Source of the DNA: Candidatus Competibacteraceae bacterium
Lineage (GTDB): Bacteria > Pseudomonadota > Gammaproteobacteria > Competibacterales > Competibacteraceae
DNA length: 64,000 nucleotides
Reading direction: 5' to 3'
Assembly: GCA_016699715.1 (NCBI GenBank)
Contig: CP065007.1
Location: 3,235,001 to 3,299,000, forward strand
This document shows positions 26,812 through 36,200 of this stretch, piece by piece. The position numbers and the translations under genes are program-made. Position 1 is the stretch's first letter; each line of letters opens with the position of its first letter. The notes under the pieces are model-generated. The model was not told where the DNA came from, searched no databases, and was given only the letters and a program-made list of their open reading frames with translations.

Positions 26812-27321
26812 ATGGAGGCGGGCACGGCATTCTACGTCAAGCAGGGCACTGTTTACCTGATCAAGCTGGTCGGCGATATCCGCTACACCATGGGCTGCGC
26901 CCTGGGGGATTTCCTGGACGAGCTGTTCGCCCGCGCCGATTTCGACGACATCGTCGTGGACTTGACCGAAACTGACTCCATCGACAGCACCAGCCTGGGC
27001 CTGTTGGCCAAGATCGCCAACTTCAGCCGCGAGCACTTTTCCCGCAAGACCACCCTGCTATCCACCAACCCCGACGTCAACCAGGTGTTGGACACCATGG
27101 GGTTCTATGAAATTTTCAATATTCGCGACACCGGCGAAACCATCTCGGCGACCCTACAGGAACTAACGTCCCAGATTCCCTGCAACAAGGAAGATCTGAC
27201 CCGTATCGTTTTCGAAGCGCACCGCACGCTCAGCGAGATCAATCCCCAGAACCAGCAAGCGTTCCAGGGCGTGCTCGACAACATGCGCTCCAAACTGGAC
27301 TCGGAACCGGAATCAGACTGA
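26812..27321 (+). CDS. STAS domain anti-sigma factor antagonist
   Basis: A 169-residue protein with an N-terminal STAS domain (about 8-105). The phospho-acceptor loop reads DSIDSTSLGLLAKI, with Ser59/Thr60 where SpoIIAA has Ser57/Ser58. A charged helical tail of about 60 residues follows (EDLTRIVFEAHRTL onward). Size and layout resemble HsbA of Pseudomonas, which in its two phosphorylation states binds either an anti-sigma factor or a diguanylate cyclase. Placed directly after a receiver-PP2C gene, it is the probable substrate of that phosphatase. The kinase that would phosphorylate it is not encoded in the operon. Confidence 0.87.
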   Translation: MEAGTAFYVKQGTVYLIKLVGDIRYTMGCALGDFLDELFARADFDDIVVDLTETDSIDSTSLGLLAKIANFSREHFSRKTTLLSTNPDVNQVLDTMGFYEIFNIRDTGETISATLQELTSQIPCNKEDLTRIVFEAHRTLSEINPQNQQAFQGVLDNMRSKLDSEPESD

Positions 27322-27349
27322 GCTGGAAACATCATCCGACTTTGCCAAT

Positions 27350-27835
27350 TCAGTCGGCGATGAACACCCGGTCGCCCGCCGCCACCCGCTCGAACAACTC
27401 CAGCAAATCCTGGTTCCGCATGCGGATGCAGCCGTGCGACAGGGGCACGCCCATGGGCGCGGTGTCCGGGCAAGCGTGAATGTAGATGAAACGGCGCAGA
27501 GTGTCGCATTCGCCGCCACGGTTACGGCCCGGCTCCAGCCCGGTCAGCCACAGGATGCGGGTCAGAATCCAGTCCCGCTCCGGATGACGAGCCGCCAGAT
27601 CCGAACCGTACAGCTCGCCGGTCGGCCGCCGGCCGACGAAGACCGTATTCAACGGCTGTTCCGCACCAATGCGGATGCGGATACGGTGCCAGCCGCGCGG
27701 CGTGCAGCCACTGCCGCGCCGCTCGCCGGGGCCGTTGCGAGCGGTCGATACCGGGTAAACCATCGTCGCCCCGCTCTCTTCCAGCAGCGTCAGCCGCTGC
27801 TCGGGGATGCTGACCCGGATCAGCCGCTCGGACAC
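27350..27835 (-). CDS. L,D-transpeptidase (YkuD) family protein
   Basis: A 161-residue YkuD-fold protein. The catalytic signature is present as IYIHAC followed by VPLSHGCIRMRNQDLLEL, with the nucleophilic cysteine in HGCIRM. YkuD enzymes form 3-3 cross-links or attach lipoproteins in peptidoglycan. No signal peptide is visible: from the GTG start the protein goes directly into the fold (VSERLIRVSIPEQRLTLL). Either export uses another route or the true role is not in the periplasm. The GTG lies inside the 3' end of the CYTH gene, so translation is probably coupled. Longer upstream frames are shadows of the CYTH gene. Confidence 0.82.
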   Translation of the reverse strand: MSERLIRVSIPEQRLTLLEESGATMVYPVSTARNGPGERRGSGCTPRGWHRIRIRIGAEQPLNTVFVGRRPTGELYGSDLAARHPERDWILTRILWLTGLEPGRNRGGECDTLRRFIYIHACPDTAPMGVPLSHGCIRMRNQDLLELFERVAAGDRVFIAD

Positions 27836-28302
27836 GACCAGCTCCGGTAGGGATGGCGGGCCAGTTGCGAGTTGTAGTAGCGGATATCGTGCGAAACATC
27901 CGCGCCCAGCCAGTCGGGCCGGTCGAATGGCTCGTCGGCCCGGCTCAGTTCCACCTCGGCCACGATTAGACCGGCGTTGTCGCCTTCGAACTCGTCGATC
28001 TCCCACAGATGCCCGCCGCGACGCACGAGGTGACGGGTTTTCTCCAGCAGCGGCTGCTCGCACAGGGTATCGAGGATTTCCTCGGCCTCCGCCAGCGGGA
28101 TGGGATATTCGTACTCGCTGCGCTGGATGCCCAGCGTCCCGCTCTTGACGTTTAAATGGCCCTGATCGCCGGCGACCCGCACCCGCACCGAGCAACGGGC
28201 ATCGCTGGTCAGATAGCCCTGCCGCATCCGTACCGAGCGCTCGACCTCCCGCCGCCAGCGCTCATCGCGAACCAGAAATTTGTGTTCGATCTCCACCGCC
28301 AT
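27820..28302 (-). CDS. CYTH domain protein (possible inorganic triphosphatase)
   Basis: A 160-residue single CYTH domain. The diagnostic N-terminal EIEHKFLV (ExExK) is at residues 4-11, and alternating charged residues on the tunnel strands follow: RMRQGYLT, SVRVRVAG, HLNVKSG, EYEYPIP, then EIDEFEGDNAGLIVAEVEL. Stand-alone bacterial CYTH proteins of this size, such as the Nitrosomonas enzyme, hydrolyse inorganic triphosphate; the activity here is inferred from the family. The C-terminus overlaps the L,D-transpeptidase start by 16 bases. Confidence 0.88.
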   Translation of the reverse strand: MAVEIEHKFLVRDERWRREVERSVRMRQGYLTSDARCSVRVRVAGDQGHLNVKSGTLGIQRSEYEYPIPLAEAEEILDTLCEQPLLEKTRHLVRRGGHLWEIDEFEGDNAGLIVAEVELSRADEPFDRPDWLGADVSHDIRYYNSQLARHPYRSWSCPSG

Positions 28303-28372
28303 GATCTATATCCCGTCATTTTGGAATTCAGCGCGCATGGTAGGACAAGCGTCGGGTTTTGTGTATGCCGAT

Positions 28373-28864
28373 TCAACCGGCGCCTGGAAATCCGCTTTGC
28401 CGCCACGCCTCGTAGACCACGACGGCGACCGCGTTCGAGAGATTCAGGCTGCGAACCCGCTCGCGCATGGGAATCCGCAGCCGGCATTCGGGCGGCAGCC
28501 CGGCCAGCACCGGTTCCGGCAAGCCGCGCGTTTCCGGCCCGAACAGCAGCGCGTCGCCGGCTTGGTAACCGATGTCGCTGTAAGCGCGGCGGCCCTTGGT
28601 GGTGAAGGCCAACACGCGCGCCGGCCGCAGTGCCGCCAGACAGGCGCTCAGGTCGGGATGAACGCGCACCCGCGCCCATTCGTGATAATCCAGTCCGGCC
28701 CGCCGCAACCGGCGATCTTCCAAGCGGAACCCGAGCGGTTCGATCAGGTGCAGTCGCGCGCCGGTATTGGCGCACAGCCGGATGATGTTGCCGGTGTTGG
28801 GCGGAATCTCCGGTTCGAACAGCAACACGTCGAACATGGGGGCGAACGGTACTGGGTTGCTCAT
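28373..28864 (-). CDS. trmL: tRNA (cytidine(34)-2'-O)-methyltransferase
   Basis: SPOUT-class methyltransferase that 2'-O-methylates the wobble base of tRNA-Leu isoacceptors. The 163-residue product has the TrmL hallmark LFEPEIPPNTGNIIRLCANTG near the N-terminus (first 20 residues of it suffice) and the trefoil-knot motifs LLFGPETRGLPE and IPMRERVRSLNLSNAVAVV at the C-terminus. It is about nine residues longer than E. coli TrmL at the start. The gene overlaps the 3' end of ntrC by four bases (ATGA) and is therefore downstream of the ntrB-ntrC transcript. Confidence 0.9.
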   Translation of the reverse strand: MSNPVPFAPMFDVLLFEPEIPPNTGNIIRLCANTGARLHLIEPLGFRLEDRRLRRAGLDYHEWARVRVHPDLSACLAALRPARVLAFTTKGRRAYSDIGYQAGDALLFGPETRGLPEPVLAGLPPECRLRIPMRERVRSLNLSNAVAVVVYEAWRQSGFPGAG

Positions 28865-30258
28865 TCCATCCGCAGATCCTTGATCTTGCGGGTCAGGGTG
28901 TTACGCCCCCAGCCCAGCAACCGGGCGGCATCCTGGCGGTGGCCGCCGGTCTGTTCCAGCGCCACCCGGATCAATACCCGTTCGAAGCTGGGCAGGGCGC
29001 TATCCAATAATTTCTGCTCGCCGCGAGCCAAACTCTGATTGGCCCACAAACGCAGTGCCGCTTCCCAATCGGGGCCGCCGCCGACCGCCGCCGGTCCGCG
29101 CTCCCGTAGATCCGTCGGCAAATCCTCCAGATGGATTTCCCGGCCCGAGGCCATGACCGTCAGCCAGCGACACAGGTTTTCCAATTGCCGAACGTTGCCT
29201 GGCCAATCCAGCTTGCCGAGATAAGCCTCGGTTTCCGGTCGCAATACTTTGGACTCGACCCCCAGTTCCAGAGCGGCCTGGCTCAGAAAATGCCGGGTCA
29301 GCAACGGGATATCCTCGCGGCGCTTGTTCAGAGACGGCAGTTGAATGCGAATCACGTTCAGACGGTGGTACAGGTCTTCGCGGAACAAGCCGTCGCGAAC
29401 CCGCTGCTCCAGGTTCTGATGGGTAGCGGCGATCACTCGCACGTCCACTCGGGTCGGGGTGTGGCCGCCCACCCGGTAAAACTCGCCCTCGGCCAGCACC
29501 CGCAACAACCGGGTTTGCAGTTCCGCCGGCATGTCGCCGATTTCGTCCAGAAACAGAGTGCCGCCGTTGGCCTGCTCGAAGCGGCCCTGCCGACTCGTCT
29601 GCGCGCCGGTGAAGGCGCCGCGTTCGTGACCGAACAGCTCCGATTCCAGTAGATCGCGAGGAATGGCGGCGGTGTTGATAGCGATGAACGACTTGTCGGC
29701 GCGCGGGCTGTGGCGGTGCAGGGCACGGGCCACCAGTTCCTTGCCGGAACCGGATTCGCCGGTGATCAGCACGGTGATGTTGGAGCGCGACAGCCGTCCG
29801 ATCGCCCGGAACACCTCCTGCATCGACGGCGCCTCGCCGATGATCTCCGGCAGTTGCTCGATCTGCTCCGGCGGGTCGGCGCGCTGGCGGCGTGTCTGGC
29901 AGGCTCGACGAATCAACGCCGCGGCTTCGTCCACGTCGAACGGTTTGGGCAAATATTCGAACGCTCCGCCCTGATAGGCGGAAACCGCGCTGTCGAGGTC
30001 GGAGTGGGCGGTCATGATGATGACCGGTAGATCCGGGGCCTGCTCGCGCAGGTGGGATAGCAGCTCCAGACCGCTCATGCCCGGCATGCGGATGTCGGCG
30101 ACGATGGCGTCCGGCACACCCTGGCGGAGGGCGTCGATCGCTCCGACCGCGCTATCGAAGGAAGTAACCGTCATGCCGTCACGCTGCATCGCCTTCTCCA
30201 GCACCCAGCGAATGGCATGGTCGTCGTCGATGACCCAAATGTGTTCTTTCCTGCTCAT
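28861..30258 (-). CDS. ntrC: Nitrogen regulation response regulator NtrC
   Basis: Sigma-54 activator of nitrogen-limitation genes, phosphorylated by NtrB. The 465-residue product begins MSRKEHIWVIDDDHAIRWVL. The receiver carries Asp in IVADIRMPGMSG. The AAA+ domain has Walker A GESGSGKELV, an intact GAFTGA loop (HERGAFTGAQTSRQG), Walker B TLFLDEIGD and the R-finger region. A Fis-type helix-turn-helix closes the protein (RQDAARLLGWGRNTLTRKIKDL). The open frame extends upstream into ntrB; the ATG overlapping the ntrB stop is the family start. Its own promoter targets are probably glnA and ntrBC themselves, judging from sites upstream of both. Confidence 0.95.
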   Translation of the reverse strand: MSRKEHIWVIDDDHAIRWVLEKAMQRDGMTVTSFDSAVGAIDALRQGVPDAIVADIRMPGMSGLELLSHLREQAPDLPVIIMTAHSDLDSAVSAYQGGAFEYLPKPFDVDEAAALIRRACQTRRQRADPPEQIEQLPEIIGEAPSMQEVFRAIGRLSRSNITVLITGESGSGKELVARALHRHSPRADKSFIAINTAAIPRDLLESELFGHERGAFTGAQTSRQGRFEQANGGTLFLDEIGDMPAELQTRLLRVLAEGEFYRVGGHTPTRVDVRVIAATHQNLEQRVRDGLFREDLYHRLNVIRIQLPSLNKRREDIPLLTRHFLSQAALELGVESKVLRPETEAYLGKLDWPGNVRQLENLCRWLTVMASGREIHLEDLPTDLRERGPAAVGGGPDWEAALRLWANQSLARGEQKLLDSALPSFERVLIRVALEQTGGHRQDAARLLGWGRNTLTRKIKDLRME

Positions 30259-31313
30259 CCGGTTTTGTCCAAGGGCAGCAACAGAGTGAAAACCGTCTCG
30301 CCGGGCCGGCTGACGCATTCGATCAGGCCGCCGTGCTGGTTGACGATGTTTTGGGCGATCGACAAGCCCAGGCCGGTTCCATCCGGGCGGCCGGTGATCA
30401 TCGGATAAAAGATTTGTTCCTGCTGTTCGAGCGGAATACCGGGACCGTCGTCGATCACGTCCAGCCGCGCCACCAACTTGTAGCGCCGGGGACCGATGGT
30501 GTATTGACGTTGCACCCGAGTGCGCAGGGTAATGACACCTTGCCGGCTCAGGGCCTGCACCGCGTTGCGCACCACGTTGAGCACCGCCTGGATCAGCCGG
30601 TCGGCATCGCCCCACAGCGGCGGGATGCTGGGATCGTAATCGCGCTCGACGCGAATGCCGGGGTCGGCTTCCGCTTCCACCAGGGTGCAAACCCGCTCCA
30701 GAATTTCGTGGATGCTGACCTCGCCGTGGCTGGGCAACTGGTTCGGGCCGAGCATCCGGTCCACCAGATTGCGCAACCGGTCCGCCTCGCCGATGATGAT
30801 GCCGGTGTACTCGCGCAGCGCCGGGTCTGGCAGTTCCCGTTCCAGCAACTGGGCCGCCCCCCGCAACCCGCCCAACGGATTCTTGATTTCATGGGCAAGA
30901 TTGCGTACCAGCGCACGGGTCGTGTGGTGCTGCGCCAAAATATGCTCTTCCCGGTTGATGCGCAGCCGCCAGTCCACTTGCCGCAGCTCCAGCAACAGGT
31001 CGTTGGGCGGGTCGCGTTCCAATAGCGGCGCGGCGATGCAATCCACGGTCACGACGCGGCCGGGTTGCACCACCAACTGCAGTTCCCGCTCGATATAGGG
31101 ATGACCGTTCTCCAGGCACTGCCACAAGCCGGCCACGAACGCTTCCGTGCCGACGATCAACTCCGAAAGCGCCAACTTGTGCGCCTTGCGAAAACTCAGT
31201 TCGAATAAGGTTTCCGCGGCCGGGTTCATGAACAGCACCCGCAGCCGCCGGTCCAGCACCAACACGGCGATGCTCAAACCTTCCACAACCCGACGATGGT
31301 AATCTTTCAGCAC
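30255..31313 (-). CDS. glnL: Nitrogen regulation sensor histidine kinase NtrB
   Basis: Cytosolic PII-controlled kinase/phosphatase for NtrC. The 352-residue product has a PAS domain (about 10-110, LSIAVLVLDRRLRVLFMNPA), HisKA with phospho-acceptor His in LAHEIKNPLGGLRGAAQLL, and HATPase with NVVRNAVQAL, DDGPGIP and GTGLGLSIAQ. There are no membrane helices, as expected. The start is GTG with GAGG five bases upstream, and a sigma-54-like promoter sits about 35 bases before it. It is co-translated with ntrC through a four-base overlap. Confidence 0.94.
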   Translation of the reverse strand: MLKDYHRRVVEGLSIAVLVLDRRLRVLFMNPAAETLFELSFRKAHKLALSELIVGTEAFVAGLWQCLENGHPYIERELQLVVQPGRVVTVDCIAAPLLERDPPNDLLLELRQVDWRLRINREEHILAQHHTTRALVRNLAHEIKNPLGGLRGAAQLLERELPDPALREYTGIIIGEADRLRNLVDRMLGPNQLPSHGEVSIHEILERVCTLVEAEADPGIRVERDYDPSIPPLWGDADRLIQAVLNVVRNAVQALSRQGVITLRTRVQRQYTIGPRRYKLVARLDVIDDGPGIPLEQQEQIFYPMITGRPDGTGLGLSIAQNIVNQHGGLIECVSRPGETVFTLLLPLDKTG

Positions 31314-31347
31314 GTTTGCCTCGTTTTCCGGTCGCTGTCAGTCATTA

Positions 31348-31363
31348 AGCAAAAACAACGCCA
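31348..31363 (-). promoter_or_regulatory. Sigma-54 promoter upstream of ntrB-ntrC
   Basis: On the minus strand the sequence is TGGCGTTGTTTTTGCT: TGGC, seven bases, TTGCT. This matches the sigma-54 -24/-12 consensus with exact spacing. Transcription would begin about 12 bases further on, leaving a leader of about 25 bases before the GTG of ntrB. Autoregulation of ntrBC by NtrC through sigma-54 is plausible. Confidence 0.7.
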
Positions 31364-31525
31364 ATCTGACATAGGCGAAATCCATGCATTGCATTCCATG
31401 TTCACGGCACCGACACGGCATGGTCGGCGCGTCGTTGTTGCGCGCGACCCCAAACCATCGTTCTTATTATGCACCGTAATGGTGCGTTGAGGCGCTTCGA
31501 TGAGTTGCCGCAGCCGGCTCAAACG

Positions 31526-31551
31526 GCGACGCCCCCAAAAGGGGGCGTCGC
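31526..31551 (-). terminator. Hairpin terminator after glnA
   Basis: A perfect 11-base-pair stem (GCGACGCCCCC with its complement) and an AAAA loop on the plus strand, 45 bases after the glnA stop. The following T-tract on the minus strand is short (GTTTG), so termination may be only partial. No other gene lies between it and the ntrB promoter. Confidence 0.65.
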
Positions 31552-31596
31552 GTTTCCTCTGACCAGGCAATCCGGCTGCAATCGCAGCCCGGAATG

Positions 31597-33006
31597 TTAC
31601 AGGCTGTAGTACATATCGAATTCGACCGGATGTGTGGTCATGCGCAGACGGGTCACTTCCGTCAGTTTCAATTCGATATAGGCATTAATCAAGTCGCTGG
31701 TGAACACACCGCCTTTCAGCAGGAACTCATGGTCATCCTTGAGGGCGCTCAGCGCTTCGTCGAAGTAGAAGCAGACTTTGGGGATCTGCTTTTCTTCCTC
31801 GGGCGGCAGGTCGTACAGATCCTTATCCATCGCATCGCCGGGGTGAATCTTGTTCTGGATACCGTCCAGGCCCGCCATCAGCATCGCCGCGAACGCCAGA
31901 TACGGATTGGCGGTCGAGTCGGGGAAACGCACCTCGATGCGCCGTGCCTTGGGGCTCTGGACATACGGAATGCGGATCGAAGCGGAACGGTTGCGGGCCG
32001 AGTAGGCCAGCATCACCGGGGCCTCGAAACCCGGCACCAATCGCTTGTAGCTGTTGGTGGAGGCGTTGGTGAAGGCATTCAGCGCCTTGGCGTGCTTGAT
32101 GATACCGCCGATGTAATACAGCGCCATCTCGGACAGGCCCGCGTACTGGTCGCCGGCAAACAGGTTGACACCGTCCTTGGAGATGGACTGGTGAACGTGC
32201 ATGCCATTGCCGTTATCGCCAACCAGCGGCTTGGGCATGAAGGTCGCGGTCTTACCGTAGCTGGCGGCCACATTTTGAATCACGTACTTCAGGCGCTGCA
32301 CTTCGTCGCCCTTGCGCACCAGGGTGTTGAACTGAACGCCGATCTCGGCCTGACCGGCGGTGGCCACTTCGTGGTGATGCACTTCGGGGATCAGTCCCAT
32401 CTCCTCCATGGTCAGACACATGGCGGAGCGAATATCCTGCTGCGAATCCACCGGCGGCACCGGGAAATAGCCACCCTTGAGACCAGGGCGATGGCCGAAG
32501 TTACCGCCTTCGTAAACCCGTTCGGAGTTCCAGCCGGCTTCGGAGGAATCAACCTTGTAGGAACAGCCGCTGATATCGGCGCCCCAGCGAACGTCGTCGA
32601 AGATGAAAAATTCGTTTTCCGGTCCGAAGAACGCCGTGTCGCCGATGCCGGTGGATTTCAGATACGCCTCGGCGCGGCGGGCCAGCGAACGCGGGTCGCG
32701 CTCGTAACCCTGCATGGTGTTGGGCTCGACCACATCGCAAGTCAGTACCAGGGTCGGCTCTTCGAAGAACGGATCGATGCAGGCGGTCACCGGATCGGGC
32801 ATCAAAATCATGTCCGATTCCTGGATGCCTTTCCAACCGGCGATGGACGAACCGTCGAACATCTTGCCGTCCTCGAACACATCTTCATCCACGGCGCTGA
32901 CGGGCACGGTGACATGCTGCTCCTTGCCGCGGGTGTCCGTAAACCGATAATCCACGAACTTGACGCCCTTTTCCTCGATCAACTTCATCACTTCAGCAGC
33001 ATTCAT
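31597..33006 (-). CDS. glnA: Glutamine synthetase, type I
   Basis: Dodecameric GSI-beta enzyme that condenses glutamate and ammonia with ATP. From the chosen ATG it is 469 residues, the length of E. coli GlnA. N-terminal FVDYRFTDTRGKEQHVT, the beta-grasp and catalytic domain markers FDGSSIAGW, NEFFIFDDVRW, KPLVGDNGNGMHVHQS, and the adenylylation region NPYLAFAAMLMAGLDGIQN to DLYDLPPEE are all present. An alternative ATG two codons upstream lies closer to the GAGGA ribosome-binding site. Expression is probably controlled by NtrC and sigma-54 through the upstream sites; activity by GlnE adenylylation. Confidence 0.97.
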   Translation of the reverse strand: MNAAEVMKLIEEKGVKFVDYRFTDTRGKEQHVTVPVSAVDEDVFEDGKMFDGSSIAGWKGIQESDMILMPDPVTACIDPFFEEPTLVLTCDVVEPNTMQGYERDPRSLARRAEAYLKSTGIGDTAFFGPENEFFIFDDVRWGADISGCSYKVDSSEAGWNSERVYEGGNFGHRPGLKGGYFPVPPVDSQQDIRSAMCLTMEEMGLIPEVHHHEVATAGQAEIGVQFNTLVRKGDEVQRLKYVIQNVAASYGKTATFMPKPLVGDNGNGMHVHQSISKDGVNLFAGDQYAGLSEMALYYIGGIIKHAKALNAFTNASTNSYKRLVPGFEAPVMLAYSARNRSASIRIPYVQSPKARRIEVRFPDSTANPYLAFAAMLMAGLDGIQNKIHPGDAMDKDLYDLPPEEEKQIPKVCFYFDEALSALKDDHEFLLKGGVFTSDLINAYIELKLTEVTRLRMTTHPVEFDMYYSL

Positions 33007-33080
33007 TGTCATTGATTCCTCGGGGTTCTCGGAAAAATCCGATCGGGATCGATCGGGTATCAAAACACACAACCGTCATC

Positions 33081-33096
33081 AGCACGAACCATGCCA
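33081..33096 (-). promoter_or_regulatory. Sigma-54-like promoter of glnA
   Basis: Minus-strand sequence TGGCATGGTTCGTGCT: TGGC, seven bases, then GTGCT in place of TTGCT. The invariant GG and GC are kept at the correct spacing. The predicted transcript start is about 60 bases before glnA. Two NtrC-like sites lie further upstream at distances like those of E. coli glnAp2. Confidence 0.6.
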
Positions 33097-33161
33097 TGGC
33101 GGACATTCGCCAGCTTGACCACAAACCCCCTGTATTTCGAAACGCACCGATAGCACTTGCC

Positions 33162-33206
33162 GCCCAATAACAGTGCGATCAATTCTTTTTTGCACTGTTA
33201 TTGGGC
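33162..33206. promoter_or_regulatory. Paired NtrC-like operators (15-bp inverted repeat)
   Basis: GCACTGTTATTGGGC at 33192-33206 recurs as its exact reverse complement at 33162-33176. Each arm resembles an NtrC enhancer site (E. coli glnA site 2 is GCACTATATTGGTGC). Arm centres are about 30 bases apart and about 100 and 130 bases upstream of the predicted glnA start, which fits enhancer binding by NtrC dimers. The repeat has no T-tract on the minus strand, so it does not look like a terminator for the ATPase gene. Confidence 0.6.
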
Positions 33207-33272
33207 ACAACCTCGCGCCAAATACACCGGCTCCGCCTTGGCGGCTCGGGCTTGTGGTTCGGAGCACAATGC

Positions 33273-36200
33273 CTACTCGGTGGCCGGCTGTACCGAGGTA
33301 TTCGCATGTTTAAGGAACGCGCCGGCATGGGTCGCAAAGACCTGCGGGTGCCGGGCGCGGTGATCGATGACTCGATAGACCCCCAGCTTGACCCCATCCT
33401 GCACGACCATCCAGGCCAGGTTGTACACCCAGACCCAGCCGATCAGATCCCAGGGCAGCACCGGCACCAGCCAGCCGAAACCGCACATCAGCACCGCGAA
33501 GATCTGGGTACCGATCACCGCCCCCAGCAATTGCCAGGACGGGTGCGGCCGGGCCCAGAACGCCTTTTTGGTGCGGGTCAGCAACAGCAGCAGATGCCCG
33601 CCGACCAGCAGTTGCAGGAACATCATGGTTTGCAGATGCGCGGCATCCAGGTGCAAAACCTCCATGCCCAGCGCCAGCAGGCCAAAGCTCTGCGCCACCG
33701 CCAGCGCCCCCAGGGTGATCGATACCGCAAAGGTGCGTTCGCGATTCCAACGGACCGGCAGGGGATCGGGGTCGGTGTGGTCGTAGGCGATGCTCATGAT
33801 CGGCACGTCGTCCAGCAGCGCCAGCGCCACCAGCATGATCGCGGTTAGCGGGAAGAAGCCGAACACGATACTGGCCAGCACCACGAACACCATGATGTCG
33901 ATGCTCATGGCGATACGGTAGATGATGTAGCTCATCATCCGCTCGAAGATCCGGCGCGACTCCTCCACCGCATGGGTGATCACCGACAGACCCGGCGCGG
34001 TCAGCACCAGCGCGGCGGCGGCCCGGGCGGCGTCGGTGGCGCCGGAGACCGCAATGCCGACATCGGCCTGCTTGAGCGCCGGGGCGTCGTTGACCCCATC
34101 GCCGGTCATCGCCACGATGTGATCACCCTGTTGCAGGGCCTTGACGATGCCGTATTTGTGCTCCGGGAACACCTGGGCGAAACCGTCGGCTTCCTCGATC
34201 TGGCGGATGGCCGTCGCTGGCAACGCCCCATGCGCCACGCCCCCGGCGAATAGCGCTTCGGCCGCCCGGATGTGGGTACCGATGCCCAACTGTCCGGAAA
34301 TCTGCTTGGCGATGGCGAGGTTGTCGCCGGTGACCATCTTGACCGCGATACCGTAGCGACCGGCTTCGGCGATGGTCGACGCGGAGTCTTCGCGGGGCGG
34401 ATCGAATAGCGGCAAGATGCCCAGGAACACCCATTTCCCGCCGGCGTCGGTGCGGGCCACGCCCAAGGTACGAAAACCCTTGGCGGCGAATTCATCCACC
34501 GCCTGATCGGCCAGCACCTGCGTCTCACGATCCACCTGACACAATTGCATCACCACCTGCGGCGCGCCCTTGGTGACCTTGAAGGTTTGGCCGCCTTCAT
34601 CCTGGACGGTGGCCTCGGTGCGCTTGCCGATGGGGTCGAACGGCGTGAACTGGGTCTGCCGGTAGGGTTTCAGGGCGCTGGCTTCCCCCAGCCCACCGAT
34701 CACCGCCAGGTCGATGGCATCGTTGTTTTCCGCCTTGGAGGCCAGCGCCCCGGCCAGAATCAGCTCTTGCGCGGTGACGCCGAAGGGTTGGGCGTCGCCC
34801 AGGGTCAGCTGGTTCTGGGTCAGGGTGCCGGTCTTGTCCGAACAGAGGATATCGACGCCGGCCATTTCCTCGATGGCTTCCATGCGCGACACGATCGCCT
34901 TGAGTTTGGAGAGTTTCAGCGCGCCCAGCGCCATGGTGACCGACAGCACCGCCGGCATGGCCACCGGGATCGAGGCCACCAGCAGGATCAAGGCCAGCTT
35001 GAGCAGATGGAGGAACGAGGTGCCCCAGTACAATTCCACGGCCGCCAGCACCACGATCAGCGCCAGTGCCGAGAAAATCAGGAAGTTGCCGATCTGCAAG
35101 ACCGATTCCTGCAAATGCGACTTGGCGCCGGCCGTTTCCACCAGCTTGGCGGTGCGACCGAAAAAGGTGTTGGCGCCGGTGCCGGTTACCACCGCGACCA
35201 TCTCGCCCTGTTTGGCGACCGATCCGGAAAAGGCCGTGTCGCCCACCTTTTTGCTCGCCGGCAGCGATTCGCCGGTCAGCGCGGCCTGATCCACGCTCAG
35301 GTAGTCGCCCTCGAGCAGTTTCACATCCGCCGGGATGATGTCCCCCAAACGGATGCGGACGATGTCGCCCGGCACCAGGTCGCGGGCTTCGATTTCCCGC
35401 CATTCGCCGTCGCGCAGCACGCGCGCCTTGAGCGCCAGTTGGCCCTTGAGCGCGGCCAGGGCGCTGGTGGCGCTGGCTTCCTCGCGGAAGCCGATGATCG
35501 CGTTGAACAGCAGCAATGCCGTGATCACCAGAAAATCGTTCCAGTCCCGGGTCAGTAGCGACAGCAGCGCCGCCGCCTCGATCATCCAGGGAATCGGTCC
35601 CCAGAAGTAGGGCAGAATGCGCTGTAACAGCGTGACCTGCTTTTCCTCCAGGGCGTTCGGGCCGATCTCCCGTAACCGGTTCGCGGCTTCGGCGGCACTG
35701 AGCCCCTGGGTGTGGTCGGTATTCAGTTGGGTGAGCGTGTCCTCCACCGTCAGCGGGGCGTAGTCCACGACACCCTCGGCGGGAGCGACACCCTCAGCCG
35801 GCGCGGCGACTGGGGACGGGCGGCGGTATTTCCACCACACGATGCCGACCAGCAGCAACAGCAGAATCGGGATGCCGGCCCATTCTCCATCACGAAAGAG
35901 GCGTTGTTTTAGCGTCAGTCCAGCCGCTGTCGCTCTTGATTGCGACGCAGTTTCCAGCGCGGCGGGCGTGGCGGTTACCGCGGCGGGGACGGGCGTGGTG
36001 GTTTCCGGCGCGGGCGTGGGCGTGGCCACGGGGGCGGGCGTGGTTGGAATCGCCGCTTCGGGGGTGGGGGCAACCGGTTGCGCGGGAGCAACCGCGGCCA
36101 GTGGGGTGATGGGGGGGCAGACCAGGGCTTCACCGGATACGCGATGATTTTCCCATTCCCGCAACTGCCGCTCGAATTCTTGCGAAGCCTGTTCGCGGTT

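Noticed and set aside
33162..33206. Inverted repeat read as a terminator of the ATPase gene
   Set aside because: No T-run follows on the minus strand, and the arms match NtrC enhancer sites at the right distance from glnA.
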